The notes beneath the pieces are model-generated. The model did no database searches, was not told where the DNA came from, and worked only from the letters and a program-made list of their open reading frames with translations. From Norana najaformis (taxonomy: Eukaryota; Annelida; Clitellata; Crassiclitellata; Hormogastridae), in contig OZ029914.1 in the NCBI GenBank assembly GCA_964023275.1, positions 30,325,851-30,389,850 of the forward strand: DNA of 64,000 bases. Reading direction: 5' to 3'. Position numbers and translations under genes: made by a program. Positions 34,266-44,789 of this stretch are shown here, piece after piece (position 1 is the first letter of the stretch; the number at the start of each line of letters is the position of its first letter).

Positions 34266-34469
34266 TTGTATGCGTTACAAATTTTAATAATAATAATAGC
34301 TAGTAGTAGTAGTAGTAGTAGTAATAATAATAATAATAATGATAATAACAACAACAACAGCAGCAATAAACAATAATAGCAATTTTGTATGTATGCATAT
34401 ATGTATATATATGAATGTAGTTATGTATGTATATATATGTATATATGTATATACATACGTGTATGTAGC

Positions 34470-34525
34470 AAGACACTTGATATAGCGCCTTTTAATGACC
34501 TCTCAAAAGGGCTCTCAAACCAAAC
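34470..34525 (-). repeat. Retroelement terminal hairpin fragment
   Basis: Contains GATATAGCGCCTTTTAATGACCTCTCAAAAGGGCTC, an isolated copy of the 3'-terminal hairpin seen at the end of the L2-like elements here, in reverse orientation. Confidence 0.6.
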
Positions 34526-34755
34526 CATAACCCCAAAAAGACACTTAACTCGTAGCAGGACAAATGATTATTAATCCAAATTGCTTAAATCACATGTGAA
34601 ATGAATGTATCCGGAAAAACACATTATTTTGCAGCAAAACAAAGTCATGCTGTTTTCAAAGCCTCTCTATTATTAAGCAAAACGTCTATCGGGGCGCTGG
34701 CAGTGCCATCATCCAGGTCATCGATCGCTCTTTTTTGGAGTGCAGTCGTAAACCT

Positions 34756-35784
34756 TTACTTGCCGCCAAGGAATTCGGAAAATCGCTTTCGTTTTCCTCC
34801 GAGAAACTCGGAGAATCTTTTCCTTTTGCCTCCAAGAAATTCCGAGAATCTCTTCTTTCCTCCGAGAAACTCCGAAAATCGTTTGCGTCTTCCTCCGAGA
34901 AATTCAGAGAATCGCTTCTCTTCATCAGCTGCTTCAGAGTCCTCCTCAGGTTCAGTACTTCGGTCGATCTCGTCTTCATGGTAGTCTGGAACGAAATGAA
35001 TTGACAAACCTCATTAATCAAAAATGCAAGAAGAATGAAAGCAGACAATGAAGGATAAAAGAGAAAAAAGGTACTGTGAGGTGCTAAACGACGCTGTTTA
35101 CAATGTCTAGATACATGCATACATACAAAGGAAAACTAGAATAACAGACAAATGACCCATTGAAGGAAGGAAGGAAGGAAAAGTGGAAATTAGCGAATAA
35201 TAATAATCATGAGAGAGTAATTAGTATAAGGTAAGACAAAAACAGCATAAAAATCTAGAAAATGCTGGAGCGCAAAGTATCTGGACGAGAAAAACTGTCA
35301 TCATCATCATCATCACCACCACCATCATCATCATCTCATCATCACCACCACCATCATCATCACCAGCAGCAGATCAGCATCACCTACACCACCACCACTA
35401 CCACCCCACCACCACCTACACCACCACCATTATTATCATCATCATCATCATCATCATACTTTTTCAAAATCTGACGGATCCTTTCTACCCCGGGTAAATA
35501 ATTTTAAAACTTTACAATCGGTTCAGGTAAAATGGTCTAAGACGGCAAAATGTTCAACCTAGCATCGGCGAATTATCTTCGTTTTTGCGTCTAAGGTCTT
35601 CTAGGTAGAGCTCCGTGATGAACTGTCTCAATCGAGGCTTCAGCGAGGCGTCGTCCTTGACCGTTTCCGGTCGTTCGACGTCTGCTACGAAGCCCCTGTG
35701 GTCGAACGACCCATCGCAGAGGTTCAGAGTAAACCTGGCGGCGACCAGAACCCCCAGAACCAACAGCTTCAGTAAGTCCGGCAT
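34756..35784 (-). CDS. EFLGamide (TRH-type) neuropeptide precursor, two exons
   Basis: Exon 1 is 35784 down to 35559 and exon 2 is 34985 down to 34756. The inferred product is 151 residues. Residues 1-24 form a signal peptide (MPDLLKLLVLGVLVAA core). A spacer with RLRQFITELYLEDLRRK (51-67) and an acidic stretch (79-98) follow. Five identical copies of FSEFLGG start at 101, 112, 122, 133 and 144. They are separated by basic sites (RRKR, KKR, KRKR, KRKR) and the last ends GGK-stop. Convertase cleavage and amidation from the last Gly would give five FSEFLG-amides. EFLGamides are ligands of TRH-receptor orthologues in annelids, acting as secreted neuromodulators; the match to that family is strong. 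The donor CTAG|GTTGAA is weak, but it is the only GT before the exon 1 stop and matches the phase of the acceptor TTCGTTCCAG at 34986. The five copies use different synonymous codons. An in-frame stop precedes the start codon. Confidence 0.82.
34986..35558 (-). other. Intron of the EFLGamide precursor gene
   Basis: 573 bases between the phase-matched donor and acceptor (both leave one base, then AC, making GAC/Asp76). It contains CAT/CAC triplet repeats at 35297-35458. No conserved internal element was recognised. Confidence 0.65.
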
Positions 35785-35844
35785 TGAACGAGGTCGGCAC
35801 AGATGGTGATGACTATAGATGCTCCGAACAGCAGAAGATCTCTA

Positions 35845-35945
35845 AGTAAATGTTAAATGTAAATGTAAATATAAATATAAATGCAGATGTAAATATAAAT
35901 GTAAATATAAATGTAAATGTAAAAATAAATGCAAATGTAAATCTC
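35845..35945. repeat. (AAATGT/AAATAT)n hexanucleotide repeat
   Basis: Imperfect six-base repeat upstream of the neuropeptide gene start (about 60-160 bases before its ATG on the minus strand). The start codon falls outside it. Confidence 0.9.
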
Positions 35946-36221
35946 CGAAATTCAGCTCCACTGGCTAGGTCAGGCCATTTTCCACACTGGCGCTATATTA
36001 AGTCAAGTCCGCAAGATATACGGGCCAGTACTTCACTAACTGGATTAGTAACTTAATGAGTGAATCAGTAAATCAAGAGAAGAATCAGTCAACTAGTGAA
36101 TCATAAGTTATGTGATTCATGAAGCAGCATATTTGGGCCATATGATTTTTTGGTTGAAAACATCTTTTGATCGCTAGTATGTGGTGTTTTAGTATAGTAA
36201 TTTCAACTGGCATTAGAAATA

Positions 36222-36436
36222 GGTATTCATACATACATACAAACACACACATACATACCTACATACATGCATATATACATACATACATAAATACATACAT
36301 AAATACATACATACATACATGCATACATGCATACATGCATACATACATAAATACATACATACATACATACATACATACATACATACATACATACATACAT
36401 ACATACATACATACATACATACATACATACATACTT
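36222..36436. repeat. (CATA)n microsatellite
   Basis: About 210 bases, with a perfect core from about 36355 to 36433. Confidence 0.97.
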
Positions 36437-36559
36437 GCGCATTTTCAGTTCTTCGTACTACTGTACACGCAGTTTAAGTTCAGGTATAACATTTGACTGT
36501 AACATTGCATTTCCTGACCATATTCTGGATATATACAATTATTTCACTTTCACTTATGG

Positions 36560-36680
36560 AATATTCATAGAGTCAAATCTCATTCGCCTCAAACTGTTTT
36601 AGTTTTACTTACAAATGCTCTGGCTTTAGCAGACCCGACTACTGTAGTTCACTTTTCCTAGTATCACTGAGAGATTTGCC
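36560..36680 (+). pseudogene. Short RT fragment
   Basis: Forward peptide SHSPQTVLVLLTNALALADPTT parallels SHVPQTVLILLANALVSSRL of the RT pseudogenes at 6290 and 17450. Too decayed to place in a family. Confidence 0.55.
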
Positions 36681-38227
36681 TGGTAAAATATGCACCTGTT
36701 GGTAACACCTGTCTCGAACTAGCGCCAAACAACGTTTTCATCGTTTAGTAGTTAAATCTGACAAAACGAATCTAACATGTGCAAACACTGTTTAGGTTGT
36801 ACGGTCGGCCTATACCGAGGGTAAAGTGGTGCATTTTAATAAATTAAAATGGGGAGCTGTGGCACCATCTATAAGCGGTGATAATATCCCAGATGGGAGT
36901 TCGTTCTAGTTTGAACTAGACGGCTAAGTTATTTTACCAGGTTTTGCGCGTTTCAATGCCCATGTTTGGAATTTGTTCGGAATGTGGAGTACTTTTCCAG
37001 TGATTAGCATATTCTTATTTACTCTTAGGATTTGAAGTTGCTCTCAAATCTCTTCTATTTTATTATTGTCTATTCTTTTATATTCTAGTCTATTGTAGTC
37101 TAGTCTAATGATTTATTTAGCGACGTTATTAAAATGCATTAGACATTACAATTTTTCAGCAGCTCATAATGCTTTTAGGCAATCGTAGTTATGCGTGGAA
37201 TTTGCTCGGAATGTGGAGTACTTTTCAAATTGTCAATGGTTCAGGACATGAAAGTCTTCACTGGCATATAATGGCGATCTTTAAAATTCGGCCATAGAAA
37301 TGACCAAAAGGCGTCAGATAAATGTCTGATTACCACACCATAGAGTTGTGCGTGAAATTACTGAAACAACGGCTCTTCTAGATATCTGTCCTGCGTAATA
37401 TGTACCGAATGCGCCGTAAAATGTTTACTATTCGACGGATAGAGCGAGTTCAATCTGTCCGCCCCATCTCTTCCTTTTCCTCATCCTTCCCGACATGCAC
37501 TTGGCTTTCATTAACTCCACCTGGCGTCTATCACCATTTCTTCCTGCCCGCCCTGGTATCACTTGCCATCAGAAGCTGGATATTCAGGGAGGGTGAAGGC
37601 TTTTAAGGGGATAGTGGCCATCACTTGAAGACGGGCGGTCAACCTTTGCCCGTCTCCTCTGCATTCCTCACTCGTACTTGGGCTGGCTTCAATTTAGGGT
37701 TCGCCAAATGGCGTCACCAATCTGAACGAGCTCGACACAAATATAGCCGTTTCCTTCACTTTCTTGGTCTCGGTGTATGCTGTTAATCTATTTTTTATAT
37801 CTTTGATCTACTGCTGAAAGTTAACTCGGTGTAGTCTCTGTGATTCATTTAGATACAGCGCAGCATCTAGCAATATCATTAACAGCCACACATGATTAAC
37901 CTCTGCAATAAAATATGCCCGTTTAAGACAAGGTAGGTACAGACCTGTGGTATGGTATCAGTGACAGAGGTGTATTTAATGTACCTCTTAACTAGGCCAT
38001 ATGCAGGACATGATAGCACTTTATCAATCTGGTGTCATTAAGCAATAGAAGATGGTGTAAATTTCCATAAGGCAACAAGACTAGATCCCTTAATATTTAG
38101 GTGTTAGGCATAGTTTGAGCCTTATTAACATTTCACAAATTTACTCCAGAAAGAGATTTGTTTGACTTTTCAGCAGCTTTCCTCACCCAGCGAACCGATT
38201 TACCAGTAGTCAAGTCTGGAAAATATA
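36681..38227. other. Spacer with a local direct repeat
   Basis: No gene recognised. GGAATTTG.TCGGAATGTGGAGTACTTTTC occurs at about 36968-36997 and 37198-37227, about 230 bases apart. A 68-codon frame at 37400-37606 lacks support. Confidence 0.5.
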
Positions 38228-38339
38228 AGTGATTAATATTTACTGTTTATGCCTACGTACGTCATCTGTATTGCATAGTCATTAGTGATTAATATTTACT
38301 GTTTAGGCCTACGTACGTCATCTGTATTGCATAGTCATT
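38228..38339. repeat. 56-bp tandem duplication
   Basis: Two adjacent 56-base units beginning AGTGATTAATATTTACTG and ending ATAGTCATT; they differ by one base (GTTTAT versus GTTTAG). A recent slippage or repair duplication. Confidence 0.97.
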
Positions 38340-38512
38340 AAGTAAGTAAAGAAGTAAGACATTTGTTAACACGCCATGTGTATATCAACACTCGTTCTTA
38401 AACTGTGAAGTTTTTTTACAAAATCCTATATACACATCACCGTTTATAACGCATAGAAATCTCCTGCTTTATATAGTCTAACTTAAGAGCTTCATCAACG
38501 AAATGTTTGCAG

Positions 38513-38753
38513 AATATCAAATAGACAGCTTTTGTCGGAAGTCGAAAGAGCGCTTAACAGAAGTGGCTATGAATATGCGAACAAGAACAACAGAATCATG
38601 CAGACAACTGTCGAAAAGCTAGAAGTCCAAGGACGGGCACTTAAACTAAGTGACGATATTTGGATAATATATGAAAAGGCACGAACTGGACACGACAAAA
38701 CTTTCACGGAAACATCAAAGAGGTCATCGTCTCAGTCAGATGGAATTCTGAGC
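38513..38753 (+). CDS. Putative internal coding exon, function unknown
   Basis: A 241-base open stretch between an acceptor (TGTTTGCAG at 38504-38512) and a consensus donor (GAGC|GTAAGT at 38753/38754). It encodes about 80 residues with protein-like composition: a charged, helical start (LLSEVERALNRSGYEYANK), a middle KLEVQGRALKLSDDIWIIYEK and a Ser/Thr-rich, phosphorylatable end. It starts after two bases of a codon and ends on a codon boundary. An alternative acceptor lies at 38528. It has no in-frame stop in an AT-rich region where stops are common. I recognise no family, and no partner exon was found within the window. Confidence 0.35.
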
Positions 38754-38939
38754 GTAAGTTATGACGGGATGAGTTAAACTTACGTTCTAGCATCCTATAG
38801 ATCAGATTTTGCTTTTTGTTCTTATTAACCTGTCTTTTCTCTTTATAGTACGCCGTAAATTCCTTGCAGGAAGCAAGGACTCTGATATTAATTATTTAAG
38901 CTATTACCAGAAGTTTTGAGTTGTTAGACTCTAAATTGT

Positions 38940-39050
38940 CTAGATGCATACCTACATACATATACATATAAATAAACATATATATGTACATATACACATA
39001 CACATACATATTCATAACATACATACATGCATACATACATACATACACAC
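38940..39050. repeat. Imperfect CATA microsatellite
   Basis: TACATA/CATACA repeats with interruptions, downstream of the putative exon. Confidence 0.85.
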
Positions 39051-40430
39051 TGTACATTGATATTTTCGTCTTTATTATTTGTGCCATTCTCATTTTTGCC
39101 ATTATTATTCTACGCCTTTATTAACGTGCGGCCTTTTTAATTTCACCCGTTTGATTGCATTCTTTTGATTTATGCCCGTTTGGTAGTGAGTCTTGAATGC
39201 ACGTGCACGAGGATTGACCATGACAACGGGGCTCACTCTGCCCTGTATTACCTACCAGCCATCAGTCTTAACTGTCCCTTGTGTTGTCGATAGGCAGCTT
39301 CTATTCTTCGTTGCCAAAATACCGATATGCGCCAGATTCAAACTCATCGCAAATTTGTCCCAAAATATATACAGCGTCGCAAATGCGCATTTTCGCAACA
39401 AAATTCCCTCGGTAAGAGTTGCGACCCTTTCATCTTCTACCCTTGGCTCAAGGCGGTCCTCACTGACCCTGCGGAACCACATCTTCTCTTCATCGATCTA
39501 GTGCTTGATTTCAGACAATACAGCACAACAGAAACTGAAAACGGAGAGAGCGTCTTACGATGATGACAGATTTTCAAAGTGCTGACAGAAGTCAGGTGCA
39601 CAAAATGGCTGGCGTGGATGCAGCTTTTTCCGACATTATATGGGATCTTTTATATGAGATCCGCACAGCAGGACAATGAAATGAATGTTTTATGACGATA
39701 TATATAATAGCAACTTTTTGTTCTTTACAAACAAGACTTGGCAGGGCACCCACCTCAAACTTACATTGAATTGTGAATACGTATTTAGAATAAAGCCTGT
39801 TATATTAGATGCACGTTATTAGGCACATATTCCAACCAGTATGCATGATGGATGACAAATCTTGACCTCTGACCGGTCATACCTATGCAGTTATGTGTAG
39901 ACCAACTTGCATGCAATAAATGCGTAATTTATATACCGCCTGTTCAAGACATCAACTCCGAGGCGCTGTCAACCAATGGTTGGTAAAATAAGTCTTTAAT
40001 TTTTGGCAGAAGGAACTAGTCGCTCTTGCGGATATCAACAGTAAGACCCCTCTAGACAGGTGACTTAAAAATTGAAATCTCTCCAAACGTTTCGAAGACT
40101 AAAGAATGATATTTCGGTGACTTCAGCCTAGATTTTGGTTCTCTAAATTCTCGACCTTGAAAAGATGGTAAAAATTGTCCACCATAAAACATGGTAGATT
40201 TACCCTGTATATACCACACAATTACTAATTCAATCACATCCACAGCGCAAATACCACTCAGTTATATGTTACTTCCAGCCATCTTCTTCAGCTATCAAAG
40301 GCTGCGCTATAGCGCCATACCTCCCGTCGTCTGTTATATTGGGATGGAAGGCCCAAATTGGGTCTAGAATACAACGTGAAAACCTTAAAATAATGCAGTT
40401 AAAATACTACAAATTCTTGCTTTTCCATTC
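39051..40430. other. Spacer; one reverse terminal-hairpin remnant
   Basis: Frames of 76-102 codons around 39193-39563 overlap on both strands and show no motif. At 39925-39975 a reversed remnant of the retroelement terminal hairpin (TTTATATACCGCCTG...GAGGCGCTG) is visible. Confidence 0.5.
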
Positions 40431-40434
40431 ATTT

Positions 40435-40650
40435 TACAAAGGACGTACTTTTACAGAGGCTGTCCCTGCATCTCGGTATGCTACTTCCACTTGAGCAAAT
40501 GTGTATATTACCCAACCTTCCTCTGAAAATAGTACTTTTCTCAAAAAAACAGCTAAAGAAACATTTTCAACTCATGTTAAATCGCACCGTTCTAGAACTG
40601 TTAGATAGCGCGTTTGTGAGGTTCTTAAAAGGCGCTACATAAATAGCCAG
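40435..40650 (+). pseudogene. Non-LTR retrotransposon 3' tail with terminal hairpin
   Basis: Decayed tail (FLKKTAKETFSTHVKSH in one frame) followed by the hairpin AGCGCGTTTGTGAGGTTCTTAAAAGGCGCT and ACATAAAT. A short CATA microsatellite follows (40652-40702). Confidence 0.65.
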
Positions 40651-40729
40651 ATACATACATACATACATACATACATACATACATGCATGCATACATACAT
40701 ACATGTGAAGACGCATTGAGTTCAAAATA

Positions 40730-41085
40730 ATTATGCTGATGCGTAACTGCCTGACCGGTTGTGCTCCATCCTATCTCTGAGAACTATGTATTTCAGTGTC
40801 ATCCTTACCAGGCTGCAGACCTCTTCGTTCTACAACACAGGGTGAGGTGGTTGTTCCCCGTCCCCCACTGTCACAATGCAGCATGGTAGCTTCGCCGTTG
40901 TCTGTCCCTCATTCTGGAGCAGACTTCCATGCAACCTGCGACACGAGCTTCTTCTCCTTTCTATGCCTTTATTTCGCCGGCTGCTGAAGACCATTCTATT
41001 TGATCGTGCTCTTGTGTGGTCAGGTCTGGAGCACCTCTGATGGGTTTTCTTGAAGAGGAGCTATGTAAATATGCACTTACAACTT
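40730..41085 (+). pseudogene. Non-LTR retrotransposon 3' tail (L2-like family)
   Basis: LMRNCLTGCAPSYL, then SSLPGCRPLRSTTQGE..VPRPPLSQ parallel LMRNFVVGSAPLYLIDFC and SSLPGRSNLRSATQDLLFVPR of the larger RT pseudogene at 18680-19890. The end (TGCTGAAGACCATTCTATTTGATCG ... GCTATGTAAATA) is the same tail. Stops and frameshifts throughout. Confidence 0.8.
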
Positions 41086-42170
41086 AAAATTGCTTTATTT
41101 TAATTTTAAAAAAATTCGATTTAATTATGGAGGTCTTCGATTTTTTTGGCTGGATTTCTCTCGGCGGATCTTCTAAATAGTGTCACTGTTGTATTCGATC
41201 ACAAACTGTGGTCAGTTTTGATTAAACTGTGCACCACATCGAGTATCAAGCTGCAAAATATGGCCGAGAATACGATGTAAACCCCTTAAAGATATATGCA
41301 GGGAAATAGCCCCAAATTATGCATTTTGCTTCAGGAGAGCTTTGCACCCCCTAATCCCCGACCAGGGGCTCTGTCCATGAATCCCACTGGGCTACGCCCC
41401 CAGACTCTCACAAAGGCTCACGCTCCGCGCTTGGCATGTGGCCCCCGTGTTTAAATCCTGGGTCCGCCTTTTATCAGCTATTAATTAATGAACCAGCTCA
41501 ACCCGATCTTCCTTCGCCCCCAAACACTACTCCGCTTTCCTCACTTCACCTTTAAAACGAGCAAACTCTCAATGAATAACTCAAGTTGCTCCCTTTGTTA
41601 GGATAAGCTCCCACCAGACCGCAAAATCAAATGCTTGTGTAGGCTTCAAAAGTAGTTATTATTTTACCGGTTAATATTGACCTAAGAAGACGCGGATGTT
41701 CGACGCAAGGTTCGTCCGGTAGACCGGTCGGTCAGTTCCGGAAATCCGATTCTTCCATATGAAAACACACCCACATTCAGGCATACACGCAACTGTTTTT
41801 GTATAAATATATCCACCTCTGGTTCCTCGTCTTCTCCCACTACTTCTCTTCCGGATCAACTTCTTCCTTCCTTTCTTCTACCTTCCGCTTGATCTATTGC
41901 TCACCCAACAAACCATACACACGCACACACACACAGACGAACACGCCGGTGACTTAGGCCTACTCATACACATATATTGAATATACGTAGAAGTGTGTGT
42001 GTGTGTGGGTGGGTGGGTATGGGTGTAGTTACACATCCACGCACACATATATTGTTACATAGATACAGACACACTCGTACATATACATTAAATTTATTTA
42101 TACATACTCATACACATAAATGTACGCATATAAATACTTAAACATGTATTCGTACATAAGCCGCCCATGC
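41086..42170. other. Spacer with C-rich dispersed repeat and short GT/CA tracts
   Basis: A C-rich stretch at 41340-41470 (GGGCTACGCCCCCAGAC) resembles sequence in the duplicated segment near 4010-4060 and 4200-4240. The preceding 41265-41330 resembles 40365-40425 (GAATAC.A.GTGAAAACC / ATGCA). GT and CA repeats at 41920-42015. No gene. Confidence 0.4.
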
Positions 42171-42178
42171 ATGTCGGT

Positions 42179-42525
42179 CTAGTCTCTGTCTCGGGGTAGG
42201 ACGTCTCGGGTCTCGTCTCGGTCTCGGGGCAGGACGTCTCGGGTCTCGTCTAGGTCTCGGGGCAGGACGTCTCGGGTCTCGTCTCGGTCTCTGGGCAGGA
42301 CGTCTCGGGTCTCGTCTCGGTCTCGGGGCAGGACGTCTCGGGTCTCGTCTCGGTCTCGGGGCAGGGCGTCTCGGGTCTCGTCTCGGTCTCGGGGCAAGGC
42401 GTCTCGGGTCTCGTCTCGGTCTCGGGGCAGGGTGTCTCAGGTCTCGTCTCGGTCTCGGGGCAGGGCGTCTCGGGTCTCGTGTCGGTCTCGGGGCAGGGCG
42501 TCTCGGGTCTCGGTCTCGGTCCCAT
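42179..42525. repeat. 33-bp GC-rich minisatellite, about 10 units
   Basis: Unit TCTCGGGGCAGGACG followed by TCTCGGGTCTCGTCTCGG, about ten copies with A/G changes at one base (GGACG versus GGGCG). Because 33 is divisible by three, all three reverse frames stay open (RDPRRPAPRPR, DETRDVLPRDR and PETETRPETSC repeats). No promoter, splice or flanking protein supports translation. CpG-rich in an AT-rich region. Confidence 0.93.
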
Positions 42526-42529
42526 GGGT

Positions 42530-43475
42530 CTCTTGGACATCCCTGTATAGCGCATACATTTATCCGATTAGCAAAGAGCTTATAAGCATTGTAATTGTCA
42601 CGTTTACTTTTGTTTCTAGAAAATGCATTTGTTTCCGTGGATCCGACCCAGAGAAGCACGCGACGCTCCACGACTGTTTCTTCTGACTTTCTATTTTGAG
42701 CATATAGCGCCAAACAGGCATCGTGGAGCTCTTAGGTCCCTCTGTTTCGAGCAATCGTTGAGCCTGTGAAATGCCTGCGCAAGATGGCCCACGTGTTCTT
42801 TCGCTTAAGAAAGTAATTCCCATGGAAGGATTTTGCGCAACTTGAAACGAACGCCGCTCCAGAACAAAGAAGTAGCAGAATCGTAGCAACGAATCCGCCA
42901 TTAAAGACACTCGTTCAGAGGCAGATCAAAGACAACAGACGGTTTATCTGCAGGCGCAAACAAAATAAACTGCATCTAAATTGCTCACATGTCGGACCAA
43001 ATGCAGTTTCTCAACGACTGTTAACCGATCGGTCCATATAGTGAGTCTCCTGTCAGATGTTACGTGTTAAATATCATATGTTAAGTGTCGCATATTATGT
43101 ATGGCATGTTAAATATCACATGTTGAGTGTCACATGTTGAATATAACGTGTTAACTGTCACACATTGTATGCGCAGGTACATTACTTTTCAACTGCCCTA
43201 AGAATGCAAAGACGAGTAATTTGTAGGCTCTACCCCTACATCCAAGCCATTCGGGAGAAATAATGACCAATTGAACGACCAATGGCCAGAATGACATCTT
43301 AGAATTTGCCTGGATTCTAACTTCGGTGCTTTTACGGGACTTTGTATGCAGAAGCTGCATTTGAACTTAAGTCTTTGCTCCTCGTCCTTCCCAGCAGAGG
43401 CAAGCGTGAGTCATAGCTGTATTTAGCAATTCCAGTGAGATGAAACTCAACGGGGGTTGTTTGTTAAAGGTCTTT
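42530..43475. other. Spacer with eroded short tandem repeat
   Basis: At 43055-43165 an eroded repeat of roughly 13-16 bases (ATATCACATGTTAAGTGTC) occurs about seven times. The rest is unremarkable; frames of 69-116 codons on the reverse strand lack motifs. Confidence 0.5.
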
Positions 43476-43479
43476 ATTT

Positions 43480-43660
43480 ATTGCTGGACTTGTTTGTTTC
43501 TGTTATACGTGGAAGATTGTTCTTCTGGAAATCCGAACTGTTCCGGATGATACACAAGTAATATTTTCTGCTAATCTTAACGCGCACCTTTTAGAGCTGA
43601 TAGATAACCATGTTCCGTGCTCTGGAGAGATTCGTGAAAGGCGTTATACAAATGTTCAGA
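43480..43660 (+). pseudogene. Non-LTR retrotransposon 3' tail remnant
   Basis: Eroded tail with CACCTTTTAGAGCTGATAGATAACC and TGGAGAGATTCGTGAAAGGCGTTATACAAAT, parallel to the element end at 40580-40645. Confidence 0.55.
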
Positions 43661-43833
43661 TACATTCATGCCTACATACTACGCTGTAATCATTCGCTTA
43701 TTAGGCCTCAACGCCTCTTCCGACCACAATCCGCTGAAGAGAAGTGGCTGAACAGGATATTTCGGCAGCAACGCAAACATTGTTGTCGCAATTTGGTAAA
43801 TAATATTTCTAGCTTGTATTTCTAATACTATAG

Positions 43834-43894
<61 letters not shown>

Positions 43895-43895
43895 T
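43834..43895. repeat. (CT)n then (TA)n microsatellite
   Basis: CT dinucleotides 43834-43868 followed by TA dinucleotides to 43893. Confidence 0.95.
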
Positions 43896-44059
43896 CTACG
43901 CATTTCATGATGGCGCTGTTCGTGTAATAGTAGTGAACACATTTTTACCTTGACGGTCATATTTCTTCATTCAAGATAAAAAATCTTTGGCCGAAGGAGT
44001 AGGTGCTCCGCAATAAGTTTGACTCCGGTAGAATGGTCCCAGAGGCTAAAACTTATATA

Positions 44060-44785
44060 GACACTTAATATAGCCCTCTTAAGTACTTCAGAAAAGCGCT
44101 ACCTACACTTGCCTATGTGGTGGTAAATTTAACAAAGAACAAAAATTCACCAGTAACCCAATATTGCTCAGATAACTAGAAAAATTTACACTGGCTGGCT
44201 CCCGCACACACGCAGAACCAAACTTAGGATGGAAGCCAATGTAGCTGATAAAACGAAATGAAGACTTGCGTTGGCTACAACTCTCTGCCACGGCCACTCA
44301 TCCTGCACCAGGGCTGACATCATAGATGTAAAACACGTTTATTTTATATCGCGTAATATTCACGTTTTCAAACTTTTTAATTTTAAGGATTGTTTTTATT
44401 ACTTTCCGAATTTCAAAGTATTTGCAGAGAAAAATGCAGGATACTTGATTAACTAAACAGGATCTTATGTATTTCAGCTTATGTTGTTCACGATTCCATG
44501 GGTGACAGCGAGTATTAGAAGAGAGGCGCCATCGTATCAGACCCAATTGGTTTCATCGCTCTACTCAGTCGTCGGCTATCAACGTTTCTTATCATATATT
44601 TCTTATTTTTTCATATTTAGTTCCATAAAAAGCGCATTTTTTTAACGTTTTCATTTCTTGGCTCAGCTTTTCTAAATATACAACTAACATTACTGTAAGT
44701 ATGCAATGTTAGGTCTACTAAAATGCTGGGCTCACCAAATCTGTCTTTGGCCAAAATGTAGTACAGGTTCGTTTTATTTATTATT
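44060..44785. other. Spacer; reverse hairpin remnant at its start
   Basis: 44065-44105 (TAATATAGCCCTCTTAAGTACTTCAGAAAAGCGCT) is a reversed terminal-hairpin remnant. Beyond it the sequence is AT-rich without recognised genes; ATTTATTT-type repeats begin near 44770. Confidence 0.5.
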
Positions 44786-44789
44786 TTAT

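Noticed and set aside
34686..35120. 144-codon reverse frame overlapping the EFLGamide exon in another frame
   Set aside because: It is a shadow of the real exon; the FSEFLGG frame alone has cleavage sites, silent-site variation and a matching upstream exon.
42138..42713. 191-codon Arg/Pro-rich reverse frame resembling a repetitive secreted protein or peptide precursor
   Set aside because: All three frames of the strand are open because the 33-bp unit is divisible by three; no signal peptide, and the DNA units are near identical rather than synonymously varied.
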